Assembly: GCF_050947335.1 (NCBI RefSeq)
Contig: NW_027473316.1
Location: 3,968,001 to 4,032,000, forward strand
DNA: 64,000 nt
Origin: Megachile rotundata
Lineage: Eukaryota; Arthropoda; Insecta; Hymenoptera; Megachilidae
Direction: 5' to 3'
Made by a program: the position numbers and the translations under genes. How positions within the stretch are numbered: the stretch's first letter is position 1; each line of letters begins with the position of its first letter. Positions 41,306 through 54,195 of this stretch are shown piece by piece. The notes under the pieces are model-generated. The model did no database searches and was not told where the DNA came from. It saw nothing but the letters and a program-made list of their open reading frames with translations.

Positions 41306-42270
41306 GTTGAACTGCGATTGTATGATTGTGATTGTATGATTGTGATTGTATGATTGTGATTGTATGATTGTGATTGTATGATTGTGATTGTATGATTGTG
41401 ATTGTACGATTGTGATTGTATGATTGCTTTTGTATGATTGTGGTTGTATAGTAGTAATTGTATGATTGTCATCGTATGATTGTGATTGTATGATTGTGAT
41501 TGTATGATTGCGATTGTATGATTGGGATTGTATGATTGCGATTGTATGATTGGGATTGTATGATTGTGATGTATGATTGTGTTTAGGAGATTGTAATTGT
41601 ATGATTGCGATTTTATGATTGTGATTGTATGATTGTGAACGTATGATTGTAATCGTATAATTGTGATCGTATGATTGTGATTGTATGATTGTGATTGTAT
41701 GATTGTGATTGTATGATTGTGATTGTATGATTGTGATTGTATGATTGTGATTGTATGATTGTGATTGTATGATTGTGATTGTATGATTGTGATTGCATGA
41801 TTGTGATTGTATTATTGTGATTGTATGATTGTGATTGTATGATTGTGATTGTATCATTGTGATTGTATGATTGTGATTGTATGATTGTGAATGTATGATT
41901 GTGATTGTATGATTGTGATTGTATGATTGTGATTGTATGATTGTGATTGTATCATTGTGATTGTATGATTGTGATTGTATGATTGTGATTGTATGATCGT
42001 GATTTTATGATTGTGATTGTATGATTGTGATTGTATGGTTGTGATCGTATGATTGTGATTCTATGATTGTGATTGTATGGTTGTTTTTGTACGATTGTGA
42101 TTGTATAGTAGTAATTGTATGATTGTCATCGTATGATTGTGATTGTATGATTGTGATTGTATGATTGTGATTGTATGATTGTTTATGTATGATTGTGATT
42201 GTATAGTAGTAATTGTGCGATTGTCATCGTATGATTGTGATTGTATGATTGCGATCGTATGATTGTGATT
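41306..42270. repeat. Family II HOR, TTTAGGA class (965 bp), copy 1
   Basis: The unit is 965 bp, 69 monomers minus one base, the same length as the unit at 46415. It contains TTGCTTTTG in place of the usual TTGTTTTTG, a private change also present at about 51.41 kb. TTTAGGA lies at about 41578. Confidence 0.75.
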
Positions 42271-43516
42271 GTTGAACTGCGATTGTATGATTGTGATTGT
42301 ATGATTGTGATTGTATGATTGTGATTGTATGATTGTGATTGTATGATTGTGATTGTATGATTGTGATTGTACGATTGTGATTGTATAATTGTGATTGTAT
42401 GATTGTGATTGTATGATTGTGATCGTATGATAGTGTTTGTTTGATTGCGATTGTATGATTGTGAATGTATGATTGTGATTGTATGATTGTGATTGTATGA
42501 TTGTAATTGTATGACTGTGATTGTATGATTGTGATTGTATGATTGGGATTGTATGATTGTGATTGTATGATTGTGATTGTATGATTGTGATTGTATGATT
42601 GTGATTGTATGATTGTGATTGAATGATTGTGAGTGTATGATTGTGATTCTATGATTGTGATTGTATGATTGTTTTTGTACGATTGTGATTATATAGTAGT
42701 AATTGTATGATTGTCATCGTATGATTGTGATTGTATGATTGTGATTGTATGATTGTTATTGTATCATTGATCTTGTATGATTACGACCGTATGATTGTAA
42801 TTGCATGATTGTGATTGTATGATTTTGATTGTATGATTTTGATTGTATGATTGTGATCGTATGATTGTGATTGTTTGATTTTGATTGTATGACTGTGATT
42901 GTATGATTGTGAACGTATGATTGTAATCGTATAATTGTGATCGTATGATTGTGATTGTATGATTGTGATTGTATGATTGTGATTGTATGATTGTGATTGT
43001 ATGATTGTGATTGTATGATTGTGATTGTATGATTGTGATTGCATGATTGTGATTGTATTATTGTGATTGTATGATTGTGATTGTATGATTGTGATTGTAT
43101 CATTGTGATTGTATGATTGTGATTGTATGATTGTGAATGTATGATTGTGATTGTATGATTGTGATTGTATGATTGTGATTGTATGATTGTGATTGTATCA
43201 TTGTGATTGTATGATTGTGATTGTATGATTGTGATTGTATGATTGTGATTTTATGATTGTGATTGTATGATTGTGATTGTATGGTTGTGATCGTATGATT
43301 GTGATTCTATGATTGTGATTGTATGGTTCTTTTTGTACGATTGTGATTGTATAGTAGTAATTGTATGATTGTCATCGTATGATTGTGATTGTATGATTGT
43401 GATTGTATGATTGTGATTGTATGATTGTTTATGTATGATTGTGATTGTATAGTAGTAATTGTGCGATTGTCATCGTATGATTGTGATTGTATGATTGCGA
43501 TCGTATGATTGTGATT

Positions 43517-44678
43517 GTTGAACTGCGATTGTATGATTGTGATTGTATGATTGTGATTGTATGATTGTGATTGTATGATTGTGATTGTACGATTGTGATT
43601 GTATAATTGTGATTGTATGATTGTGATTGTATGATTGTGATCGTATGATAGTGTTTGTTTGATTGCGATTGTATGATTGTGAATGTATGATTGTGATTGT
43701 ATGATTGTGATTGTATGATTGTGATTGTATGATTGTAATTGTATGACTGTGATTGTATGATTGTGATTGTATGATTGGGATTGTATGATTGTGATTGTAT
43801 GATTGTGATTGTATGATTGTGATTTTATGATTGTGATTGTATGATTGTGATTGAATGATTGTGAGTGTATGATTGTGATTCTATGATTGTGATTGTATGA
43901 TTGTTTTTGTACGATTGTGATTGTATAGTAGTAATTGTATGATTGTCATCGTATGATTGTGATTGTATGATTGTGATTGTATGATTGTGATTGTATCATT
44001 GATCTTGTATGATTACGACCGTATGATTGTAATTGCATGATTGTGATTGTATGATTTTGATTGTATGATTTTGATTGTATGATTGTGATCGTATGATTGT
44101 GATTGTTTGATTTTGATTGTATGACTGTGATTGTATGATTGTGATTGTATGATTGTGATTGTATGATTGTAATTGTATGATTGCGATTTTATGATTGTGA
44201 TTGCATGATTGTGATTGTATTATTGTGATTGTATGATTGTGATTGTATGATTGTGATTGTGTCATTGTGATTGTATGATTGTGATTGTATGATTGTGAAT
44301 GTATGATTGTGATTGTATGATTGTGATTGTATGATTGTGATTGTATGATTGTGATTGTATCATTGTGATTGTATGATTGTGATTGTATGATTGTGATTGT
44401 ATGATTGTGATTTTATGATTGTGATTGTATGATTGTGATTGTATGGTTGTGATCGTATGATTGTGATTCTATGATTGTGATTGTATGGTTGTTCTTGTAC
44501 GATTGTGATTGTATAGTAGTAATTGTATGATTGTCATCGTATGATTGTGATTGTATGATTGTGATTGTATGATTGTGATTGTATGATTGTTTATGTATGA
44601 TTGTGATTGTATAGTAGTAATTGTGCGATTGTCATGGTATGATTGTCATTGTATGATTGCGATCGTATGATTGTGATT
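43517..44678. repeat. 1,162-bp HOR, copy 3
   Basis: This 83-monomer unit has the landmark order of the one at 27700, with the GGTTGTTCTTG variant. It lies 15,817 bp from 27700 and 8,747 bp from 52264. GTCATGG followed by GTCATTG occurs at about 44.64 kb and again at about 53.39 kb, and nowhere else that I noticed. Confidence 0.8.
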
Positions 44679-45910
44679 GTTGAACTGCGATTGTATGATT
44701 GTGATTGTATGATTGTGATTGTATGATTGTGATTGTATGATTGTGATTGTACGATTGTGATTGTATAATTGTGATTGTATGATTGTGATTGTATGATTGT
44801 GATCGTATGATAGTGTTTGTTTGATTGCGATTGTATGATTGTGAATGTATGATTGTGATTGTATGATTGTGATTGTATGATTGTAATTGTATGACTGTGA
44901 TTGTATGATTGTGATTGTATGATTGGGATTGTATGATTGTGATTGTATGATTGTGATTGTATGATTGTGATTGTATGATTGTGATTGTATGATTGTGATT
45001 GAATGATTGTGAGTGTATGATTGTGATTCTATGATTGTGATTGTATGATTGTTTTTGTACGATTGTGATTGTATAGTAGTAATTGTATGATTGTCATCGT
45101 ATGATTGTGATTGTATGATTGTGATTGTATGATTGTGATTGTATGATTGTGATTGTATCATTGATCTTGTATGATTACGACCGTATGATTGTAATTGCAT
45201 GATTGTGATTGTATGATTTTGATTGTATGATTTTGATTGTATGATTGTGATCGTATGATTGTGATTGTTTGATTTTGATTGTATGACTGTGATTGTATGA
45301 TTGTGATTGTATGATTGTGATTGTATGATTGTAATTGTATGATTGCGATTTTATGATTGTGATTGTATGATTGTGATCGTATGATTGTGATCGTATGATT
45401 GTGATCGTATGATTGTGATCGTATGATTGTGATCGTATGATTGTGATCGTATGATTGTGATTCTATGATTGTGATTCTATGATTGTGATTGTATGCTGGT
45501 GACTCTATTATTGTGATTGTATGATTGTGATTATATGATTGTGATTGTATGATTGTGATTGTATGATTGTGATTGTATGATTGTGATTGTATGATTGTGA
45601 TTGTATGATTGTGATTGTATGATTGTGATTGCATGATTGTGATTGTATGATTGTGATTGTATGATTGTGATCGTATGATAGTGTTTGTTTGATTGCGATT
45701 GTATGATTGTGATTGTATGATTGTGATTGTATGATTGTGATTGTATGATTGTGATTGTATGATTGTGATTGTGTGATTGTGATTGTATGACTGTGATTGT
45801 ATGACTGTGATTGTATGATTGTGATTGTATGATTGTGATTGTATAGTAGTAATTGTGCGATTGTCATCGTATGATTGTGATTGTACGATTGCGATCGTAT
45901 GATTGTGATT

Positions 45911-48830
45911 GTTGAACTGCGATTGTATGATTGTGATTGTATGATTGTGATTGTATGATTGTGATTGTATGATTGTGATTGTATGATTGTGATTCTATGA
46001 CTGTGATTGTATGATTGTGATTGTATGCTGGTGACTCTATTATTGTGATTGTATGATTGTGATTGTATGATTGTGATTGTATGATTGTGATTGTATGATT
46101 GTGATTGTATGATTGTGATTGTATGATTGTGATTGTATGATTGTGATTGTATGATTGTGATTGTATGATTGTGATTGTATGATTGTGATTGTATGATTGT
46201 GATTGTATGATTGTGATTTTACGATTGTGATTGTATGATTGTGATTGTATGATTGTGATTGTATGATTGTGATTGTATGATTGTGATTGTATGATTGTGA
46301 TTGTATGATTGTGATTGTATGATTGTTTATGTATGATTGTAATTGTATAGTAGTAATTGTGCGATTGTCATCGTATGATTGTGATTGTACGATTGCGATC
46401 GTATGATTGTGATTGTTGAACTGCGATTGTATGATTGTGATTGTATGATTGTGATTGTATGATTGTGATTGTATGATTGTGATTGTATGATTGTGATTGT
46501 ATGATTGTGATTGTACGATTGTGATTGTATGATTGTTTTTGTATGATTGTGGTTGTATAGTAGTAATTGTATGATTGTCATTGTATGATTGTGATTGTAT
46601 GATTGTGATTGTATGATTGCGATTGTATGATTGGGATTGTATGATTGCGATTGTATGATTGGGATTGTATGATTGTGATGTATGATTGTGTTTAGGAGAT
46701 TGTAATTGTATGATTGCGATTTTATGATTGTGATTGTATGATTGTGAACGTATGATTGTAATCGTATAATTGTGATCGTATGATTGTGATTGTATGATTG
46801 TGATTGTATGATTGTGATTGTATGATTGTGATTGTATGATTGTGATTGTATGATTGTGATTGTATGATTGTGATTGTATGATTGTGATTGTATGATTGTG
46901 ATTGCATGATTGTGATTGTATTATTGTGATTGTATGATTGTGATTGTATGATTGTGATTGTATCATTGTGATTGTATGATTGTGATTGTATGATTGTGAA
47001 TGTATGATTGTGATTGTATGATTGTGATTGTATGATTGTGATTGTATGATTGTGATTGTATCATTGTGATTGTATGATTGTGATTGTATGATTGTGATTG
47101 TATGATCGTGATTTTATGATTGTGATTGTATGATTGTGATTGTATGGTTGTGATCGTATGATTGTGATTCTATGATTGTGATTGTATGGTTGTTTTTGTA
47201 CGATTGTGATTGTATAGTAGTAATTGTATGATTGTCATCGTATGATTGTGATTGTATGATTGTGATTGTATGATTGTGATTGTATGATTGTTTATGTATG
47301 ATTGTGATTGTATAGTAGTAATTGTGCGATTGTCATCGTATGATTGTGATTGTATGATTGCGATCGTATGATTGTGATTGTTGAACTGCGATTGTATGAT
47401 TGTGATTGTATGATTGTGATTGTATGATTGTGATTGTATGATTGTGATTGTATGATTGTGATTGTACGATTGTGATTGTATAATTGTGATTGTATGATTG
47501 TGATTGTATGATTGTGATCGTATGATAGTGTTTGTTTGATTGCGATTGTATGATTGTGAATGTATGATTGTGATTTTATGATTGTGATTGTATGATTATA
47601 ATTGTATGACTGTGATTGTATGATTGTGATTGTATGATTGGGATTGTATGATTGTGATTGTATGATTGTGATTGTATGATTGTGATTGTATGATTGTGAT
47701 TGTATGATTGTGATTGAATGATTGTGAGTGTATGATTGTGATTCTATGATTGTGATTGTATGATTGTTTTTGTACGATTGTGATTGTATAGTAGTAATTG
47801 TATGATTGTCATCGTATGATTGTGATTGTATGATTGTGATTGTATGATTGTTATTGTATCATTGATCTTGTATGATTACGACCGTATGATTGTAATTGCA
47901 TGATTGTGATTGTATGATTTTGATTGTATGATTTTGATTGTATGATTGTGATCGTATGATTGTGATTGTTTGATTTTGATTGTATGACTGTGATTGTATG
48001 ATTGTGATTGTATGATTGTGATTGTATGATTGTAATTGTATGATTGCGATTTTATGATTGTGATTGCATGATTGTGATTGTATTATTGTGATTGTATGAT
48101 TGTGATTGTATGATTGTGATTATATCATTGTGATTGTATGATTGTGATTGTATGATTGTGAATGTATGATTGTGATTGTATGATTGTGATTGTATGATTG
48201 TGATTGTATCATTGTGATTGTATGATTGTGATTGTATGATTGTGATTGTATGATTGTGATTTTATGATTGTGATCGTATGATTGTGATCGTATGATTGTG
48301 ATCGTATGATTGTGATCGTATGATCGTGATTGTATGATTGTGATTGTATGCTGGTGACTCTATTATTGTGATTGTATGATTGTGATTGTATGATTGTGTT
48401 TGTATGATTGTGATTGTATGATTGTGATTGTATGATTGTGATTGTATGATTCTGATTGTATGATTGTGATTGTATGATTGTGATTGTATGATTGTGATTG
48501 TATGATTGTGATTGTATGATTGTGATTGTATGATTGTGATTGTATGATTGTGATTGTATGGTGGTGATCGTATGATTGTGATCGTTTGATTGTGGTTGTA
48601 TAATTATGGTTCTATTATTGTGATTGTATGATTGTGATTGCATGATTGTGATTGTATGATTGTGATTGTATGATTGTGATCGTATGATAGTGTTTGTTTG
48701 ATTGTGATTGTATGATTGTGATTGTATGATTGTTTCTGTATAGTAGTAATTGTATGATTGTCATCGTATGATTGTGATTGTATGATTGTGATTGTATGAT
48801 TGTGATGGTATGATTGTGATTGTATGATTG
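45911..48830. repeat. 8,285-bp-offset duplication, left copy
   Basis: Landmarks pair with the right copy at 8,285 bp: GTTGAACTGC 45911 with 54196 and 47380 with 55665, CATTGATCTTG 47860 with 56145, and CTGGTGACTCTAT 48351 with 56636. Only GTTGAACTGC 46415 with 54686 (8,271) departs, by one monomer. Private variants shared by both copies include GATTATAATTG, GTTATTGTATCATTG and GATTATATCATTG. Confidence 0.8.
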
Positions 48831-48840
48831 TGATTGTATG
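48345..48840. repeat. Island of family I monomers inside family II
   Basis: The segment after CTGGTGACTCTAT (48350) carries GTGTTTGTATG, GGTGGTGATCG, GATCGTTTG, TATAATTATGGTTC and TTTCTGTATAGTAG, the combination typical of 0.8-1.0, 6.3-6.5 and 7.9-8.1 kb. At about 48.84 kb it returns to family II (GATTGAATG-GAGTG, CATTGATCTTG at 48994). The junctions are in monomer register, which fits homologous or unequal exchange within the satellite. Confidence 0.7.
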
Positions 48841-48844
48841 ATTG

Positions 48845-50880
48845 TGATTGAATGATTGTGAGTGTATGATTGTGATTCTATGATTGTGATTGTATGATTG
48901 TTTTTGTACGATTGTGATTGTATAGTAGTAATTGTATGATTGTCATCGTATGATTGTGATTGTATGATTGTGATTGTATGATTGTGATTGTATCATTGAT
49001 CTTGTATGATTACGACCGTATGATTGTAATTGCATGATTGTGATTGTATGATTTTGATTGTATGATTTTGATTGTATGATTGTGATCGTATGATTGTGAT
49101 TGTTTGATTTTGATTGTATGACTGTGATTGTATGATTGTGATTGTATGATTGTGATTGTATGATTGTAATTGTATGATTGCGATTTTATGATTGTGATTG
49201 TATGATTGTGATCGTATGATTGTGATCGTATGATTGTGATCGTATGATTGTGACCGTATGATTGTGATCGTATGATTGTGATCGTATGATTGTGATTCTA
49301 TGATTGTGATTCTATGATTGCGATTGTATGATTGTGATTGTATGCTGGTGACTCTATTATTGTGATTGTATGATTGTGATTGTATGATTGTGATTGTATG
49401 ATTGTGATTGTATGATTGTGATTGTATGATTGTGATTGTATGATTGTGATTGTATGATTGTGATTGTATGATTGTGATTGTATGATTGTGATTGTATGAT
49501 TGTGATTGTATGATTGTGATTGTATGATTGTGATTCTATGATTGTGATTGTATGATTGTGATTGTATGCTGGTGACTCTATTATTGTGATTGTATGATTG
49601 TTTATGTATGATTGTGATTGTATAGTAGTAATTGTGCGATTGTCATCGTATGATTGTGATTGTACGATTGCGATCGTATGATTGTGATTGTTGAACTGCG
49701 ATTGTATGATTGTGATTGTATGATTGTGATTGTATGATTGTGATTGTATGATTGTGATTGTATGATTGTGATTGTACGATTGTGATTGTATGATTGTTTT
49801 TGTATGATTGTGGTTGTATAGTAGTAATTGTATGATTGTCATCGTATGATTGTGATTGTATGATTGTGATTGTATGATTGCGATTGTATGATTGGGATTG
49901 TATGATTGGGATTGTATGATTGTGATGTATGATTGTGTTTAGGAGATTGTAATTGTATGATTGCGATTTTATGATTGTGATTGTATGATTGTGAACGTAT
50001 GATTGTAATCGTATAATTGTGATCGTATGATTGTGATTGTATGATTGTGATTGTATGATTGTGATTGTATGATTGTGATTGTATGATTGTGATTGTATGA
50101 TTGTGATTGTATGATTGTGATTGTATGATTGTGATTGCATGATTGTGATTGTATTATTGTGATTGTATGATTGTGATTGTATGATTGTGATTGTATCATT
50201 GTGATTGTATGATTGTGATTGTATGATTGTGAATGTATGATTGTGATTGTATGATTGTGATTGTATGATTGTGATTGTATGATTGTGATTTTATCATTGT
50301 GATTGTATGATTGTGATTGTATGATTGTGATTGTATGATTGTGATTTTATGATTGTGATTGTATGATTGTGATTGTATGGTTGTGATCGTATGATTGTGA
50401 TTCTATGATTGTGATTGTATGGTTGTTTTTGTACGATTGTGATTGTATAGTAGTAATTGTATGATTGTCATCGTATGATTGTGATTGTATGATTGTGATT
50501 GTATGATTGTGATTGTATGATTGTTTATGTATGATTGTGATTGTATAGTAGTAATTGTGCGATTGTCATCGTATGATTGTGATTGTATGATTGCGATCGT
50601 ATGATTGTGATTGTTGAACTGCGATTGTATGATTGTGATTGTATGATTGTGATTGTATGATTGTGATTGTATGATTGTGATTGTATGATTGTGATTGCAC
50701 GATTGTGATTGTATAATTGTGATTGTATGATTGTGATTGTATGATTGTGATCGTATGATAGTGTTTGTTTGATTGCGATTGTATGATTGTGAATGTATGA
50801 TTGTGATTGTATGATTGTGATTGTATGATTGTAATTGTATGACTGTGATTGTATGATTGTGATTGTATGATTGGGATTGT
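48845..50880. repeat. 13-kb-offset duplication, left copy
   Basis: This block pairs with 61.82-64.0 kb. The offset is 12,986 bp for CATTGATCTTG (48994 with 61980), the GACCG monomer (49252 with 62238) and CTGGTGACTCTAT (49344 with 62330). It becomes 13,140 bp for GTTGAACTGC at 49690 and 50613. Shared private variants include GATTTTATCATTG (at about 50290) and GATTGCACGATTG (at about 50697). It includes a 923-bp TTTAGGA-class HOR at 49690-50612. Confidence 0.8.
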
Positions 50881-51270
50881 ATGATTGTGATTGTATGATT
50901 GTGATTGTATGATTGTGATTGTATGATTGTGATTGTATGATTGTGATTGTATGATCGTGATTTTATGATTGTGATTGTATGATTGTGATTGTATGGTTGT
51001 GATCGTATGATTGTGATTCTATGATTGTGATTGTATGGTTGTTTTTGTACGATTGTGATTGTATAGTAGTAATTGTATGATTGTCATCGTATGATTGTGA
51101 TTGTATGATTGTGATTGTATGATTGTGATTGTATGATTGTGATTGTATGATTGTGATTGTATGATTGTGATTGTATGATTGTTTATGTATGATTGTGATT
51201 GTATAGTAGTAATTGTGCGATTGTCATCGTATGATTGTGATTGTACGATTGCGATCGTATGATTGTGATT

Positions 51271-52263
51271 GTTGAACTGCGATTGTATGATTGTGATTGT
51301 ATGATTGTGATTGTATGATTGTGATTGTATGATTGTGATTGTATGATTGTGATTGTATGATTGTGATTGTATGATTGTGATTGTACGATTGTGATTGTAT
51401 GATTGCTTTTGTATGATTGTGGTTGTATAGTAGTAATTGTATGATTGTCATCGTATGATTGTGATTGTATGATTGTGATTGTATGATTGCGATTGTATGA
51501 TTGGGATTGTATGATTGCGATTGTATGATTGGGATTGTATGATTGTGATGTATGATTGTGTTTAGGAGATTGTAATTGTATGATTGCGATTTTATGATTG
51601 TGATTGTATGATTGTGAACGTATGATTGTAATCGTATAATTGTGATCGTATGATTGTGATTGTATGATTGTGATTGTATGATTGTGATTGTATGATTGTG
51701 ATTGTATGATTGTGATTGTATGATTGTGATTGTATGATTGTGATTGTATGATTGTGATTGTATGATTGTGATTGCATGATTGTGAATGTATTATTGTGAT
51801 TGTATGATTGTGATTGTATGATTGTGATTGTATCATTGTGATTGTATGATTGTGATTGTATGATTGTGAATGTATGATTGTGATTGTATGATTGTGATTG
51901 TATGATTGTGATTGTATGATTGTGATTGTATCATTGTGATTGTATGATTGTGATTGTATGATTGTGATTGTATGATCGTGATTTTATGATTGTGATTGTA
52001 TGATTGTGATTGTATGGTTGTGATCGTATGATTGTGATTCTATGATTGTGATTGTATGGTTGTTTTTGTACGATTGTGATTGTATAGTAGTAATTGTATG
52101 ATTGTCATCGTATGATTGTGATTGTATGATTGTGATTGTATGATTGTGATTGTATGATTGTGATTGTATGATTGTTTATGTATGATTGTGATTGTATAGT
52201 AGTAATTGTGCGATTGTCATCGTATGATTGTGATTGTATGATTGCGATCGTATGATTGTGATT
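51271..52263. repeat. Family II HOR, TTTAGGA class (993 bp)
   Basis: The unit is 993 bp, 71 monomers minus one base. It shares TTGCTTTTG with the unit at 41306, and its TTTAGGA lies at about 51557. Landmarks pair with 54686-55665 at 3,401-3,415 bp. It is followed by the fourth 1,162-bp HOR. Confidence 0.75.
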
Positions 52264-53425
52264 GTTGAACTGCGATTGTATGATTGTGATTGTATGATTG
52301 TGATTGTATGATTGTGATTGTATGATTGTGATTGTATGATTGTGATTGTATGATTGTGATTGTACGATTGTGATTGTATAATTGTGATTGTATGATTGTG
52401 ATTGTATGATTGTGATCGTATGATAGTGTTTGTTTGATTGCGATTGTATGATTGTGAATGTATGATTGTGATTGTATGATTGTGATTGTATGATTGTAAT
52501 TGTATGACTGTGATTGTATGATTGTGATTGTATGATTGGGATTGTATGATTGTGATTGTATGATTGTGATTGTATGATTGTGATTGTATGATTGTGATTG
52601 AATGATTGTGAGTGTATGATTGTGATTCTATGATTGTGATTGTATGATTGTTTTTGTACGATTGTGATTGTATAGTAGTAATTGTATGATTGTCATCGTA
52701 TGATTGTGATTGTATGATTGTGATTGTATGATTGTGATTGTATCATTGATCTTGTATGATTACGACCGTATGATTGTAATTGCATGATTGTGATTGTATG
52801 ATTTTGATTGTATGATTTTGATTGTATGATTGTGATCGTATGATTGTGATTGTTTGATTTTGATTGTATGACTGTGATTGTATGATTGTGATTGTATGAT
52901 TGTGATTGTATGATTGTAATTGTATGATTGCGATTTTATGATTGTGATTGCATGATTGTGATTGTATTATTGTGATTGTATGATTGTGATTGTATGATTG
53001 TGATTGTGTCATTGTGATTGTATGATTGTGATTGTATGATTGTGAATGTATGATTGTGATTGTATGATTGTGATTGTATGATTGTGATTGTATGATTGTG
53101 ATTGTATCATTGTGATTGTATGATTGTGATTGTATGATTGTGATTGTATGATTGTGATTTTATGATTGTGATTGTATGATTGTGATTGTATGGTTGTGAT
53201 CGTATGATTGTGATTCTATGATTGTGATTGTATGGTTGTTCTTGTACGATTGTGATTGTATAGTAGTAATTGTATGATTGTCATCGTATGATTGTGATTG
53301 TATGATTGTGATTGTATGATTGTGATTGTATGATTGTTTATGTATGATTGTGATTGTATAGTAGTAATTGTGCGATTGTCATGGTATGATTGTCATTGTA
53401 TGATTGCGATCGTATGATTGTGATT
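52264..53425. repeat. 1,162-bp HOR, copy 4
   Basis: This is an 83-monomer unit with the same internal order as the copies at 27700, 34054 and 43517. It has GGTTGTTCTTG and GTCATGG near its right end, matching the 43517 copy most closely. Confidence 0.8.
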
Positions 53426-54195
53426 GTTGAACTGCGATTGTATGATTGTGATTGTATGATTGTGATTGTATGATTGTGATTGTACGATTGTGATTGTATA
53501 ATTGTGATTGTATGATTGTGATTGTATGATTGTGATCGTATGATAGTGTTTGTTTGATTGCGATTGTATGATTGTGAATGTATGATTGTGATTGTATGAT
53601 TGTGATTGTATGATTGTAATTGTATGACTGTGATTGTATGATTGTGATTGTATGATTGGGATTGTATGATTGTGATTGTATGATTGTGATTGTATGATTG
53701 TGATTGTATGATTGTGATTGTATGATTGTGATTGAATGATTGTGAGTGTATGATTGTGATTCTATGATTGTGATTGTATGATTGTTTTTGTACGATTGTG
53801 ATTGTATAGTAGTAATTGTATGATTGTCATCGTATGATTGTGATTGTATGATTGTGATTGTATGATTGTGATTGTATGATTGTGATTGTATCATTGATCT
53901 TGTATGATTACGACCGTATGATTGTAATTGCATGATTGTGATTGTATGATTTTGATTGTATGATTTTGATTGTATGATTGTGATTGTATGATTGTGATTG
54001 TATGATTGTGATTGTATGATTGTGATTGTATGATTGTGATTGTATGATTGTGATTGTGTGATTGTGATTGTATGACTGTGATTGTATGACTGTGATTGTA
54101 TGATTGTGATTGTATGATTGTGATTGTATAGTAGTAATTGTGCGATTGTCATCGTATGATTGTGATTGTACGATTGCGATCGTATGATTGTGATT

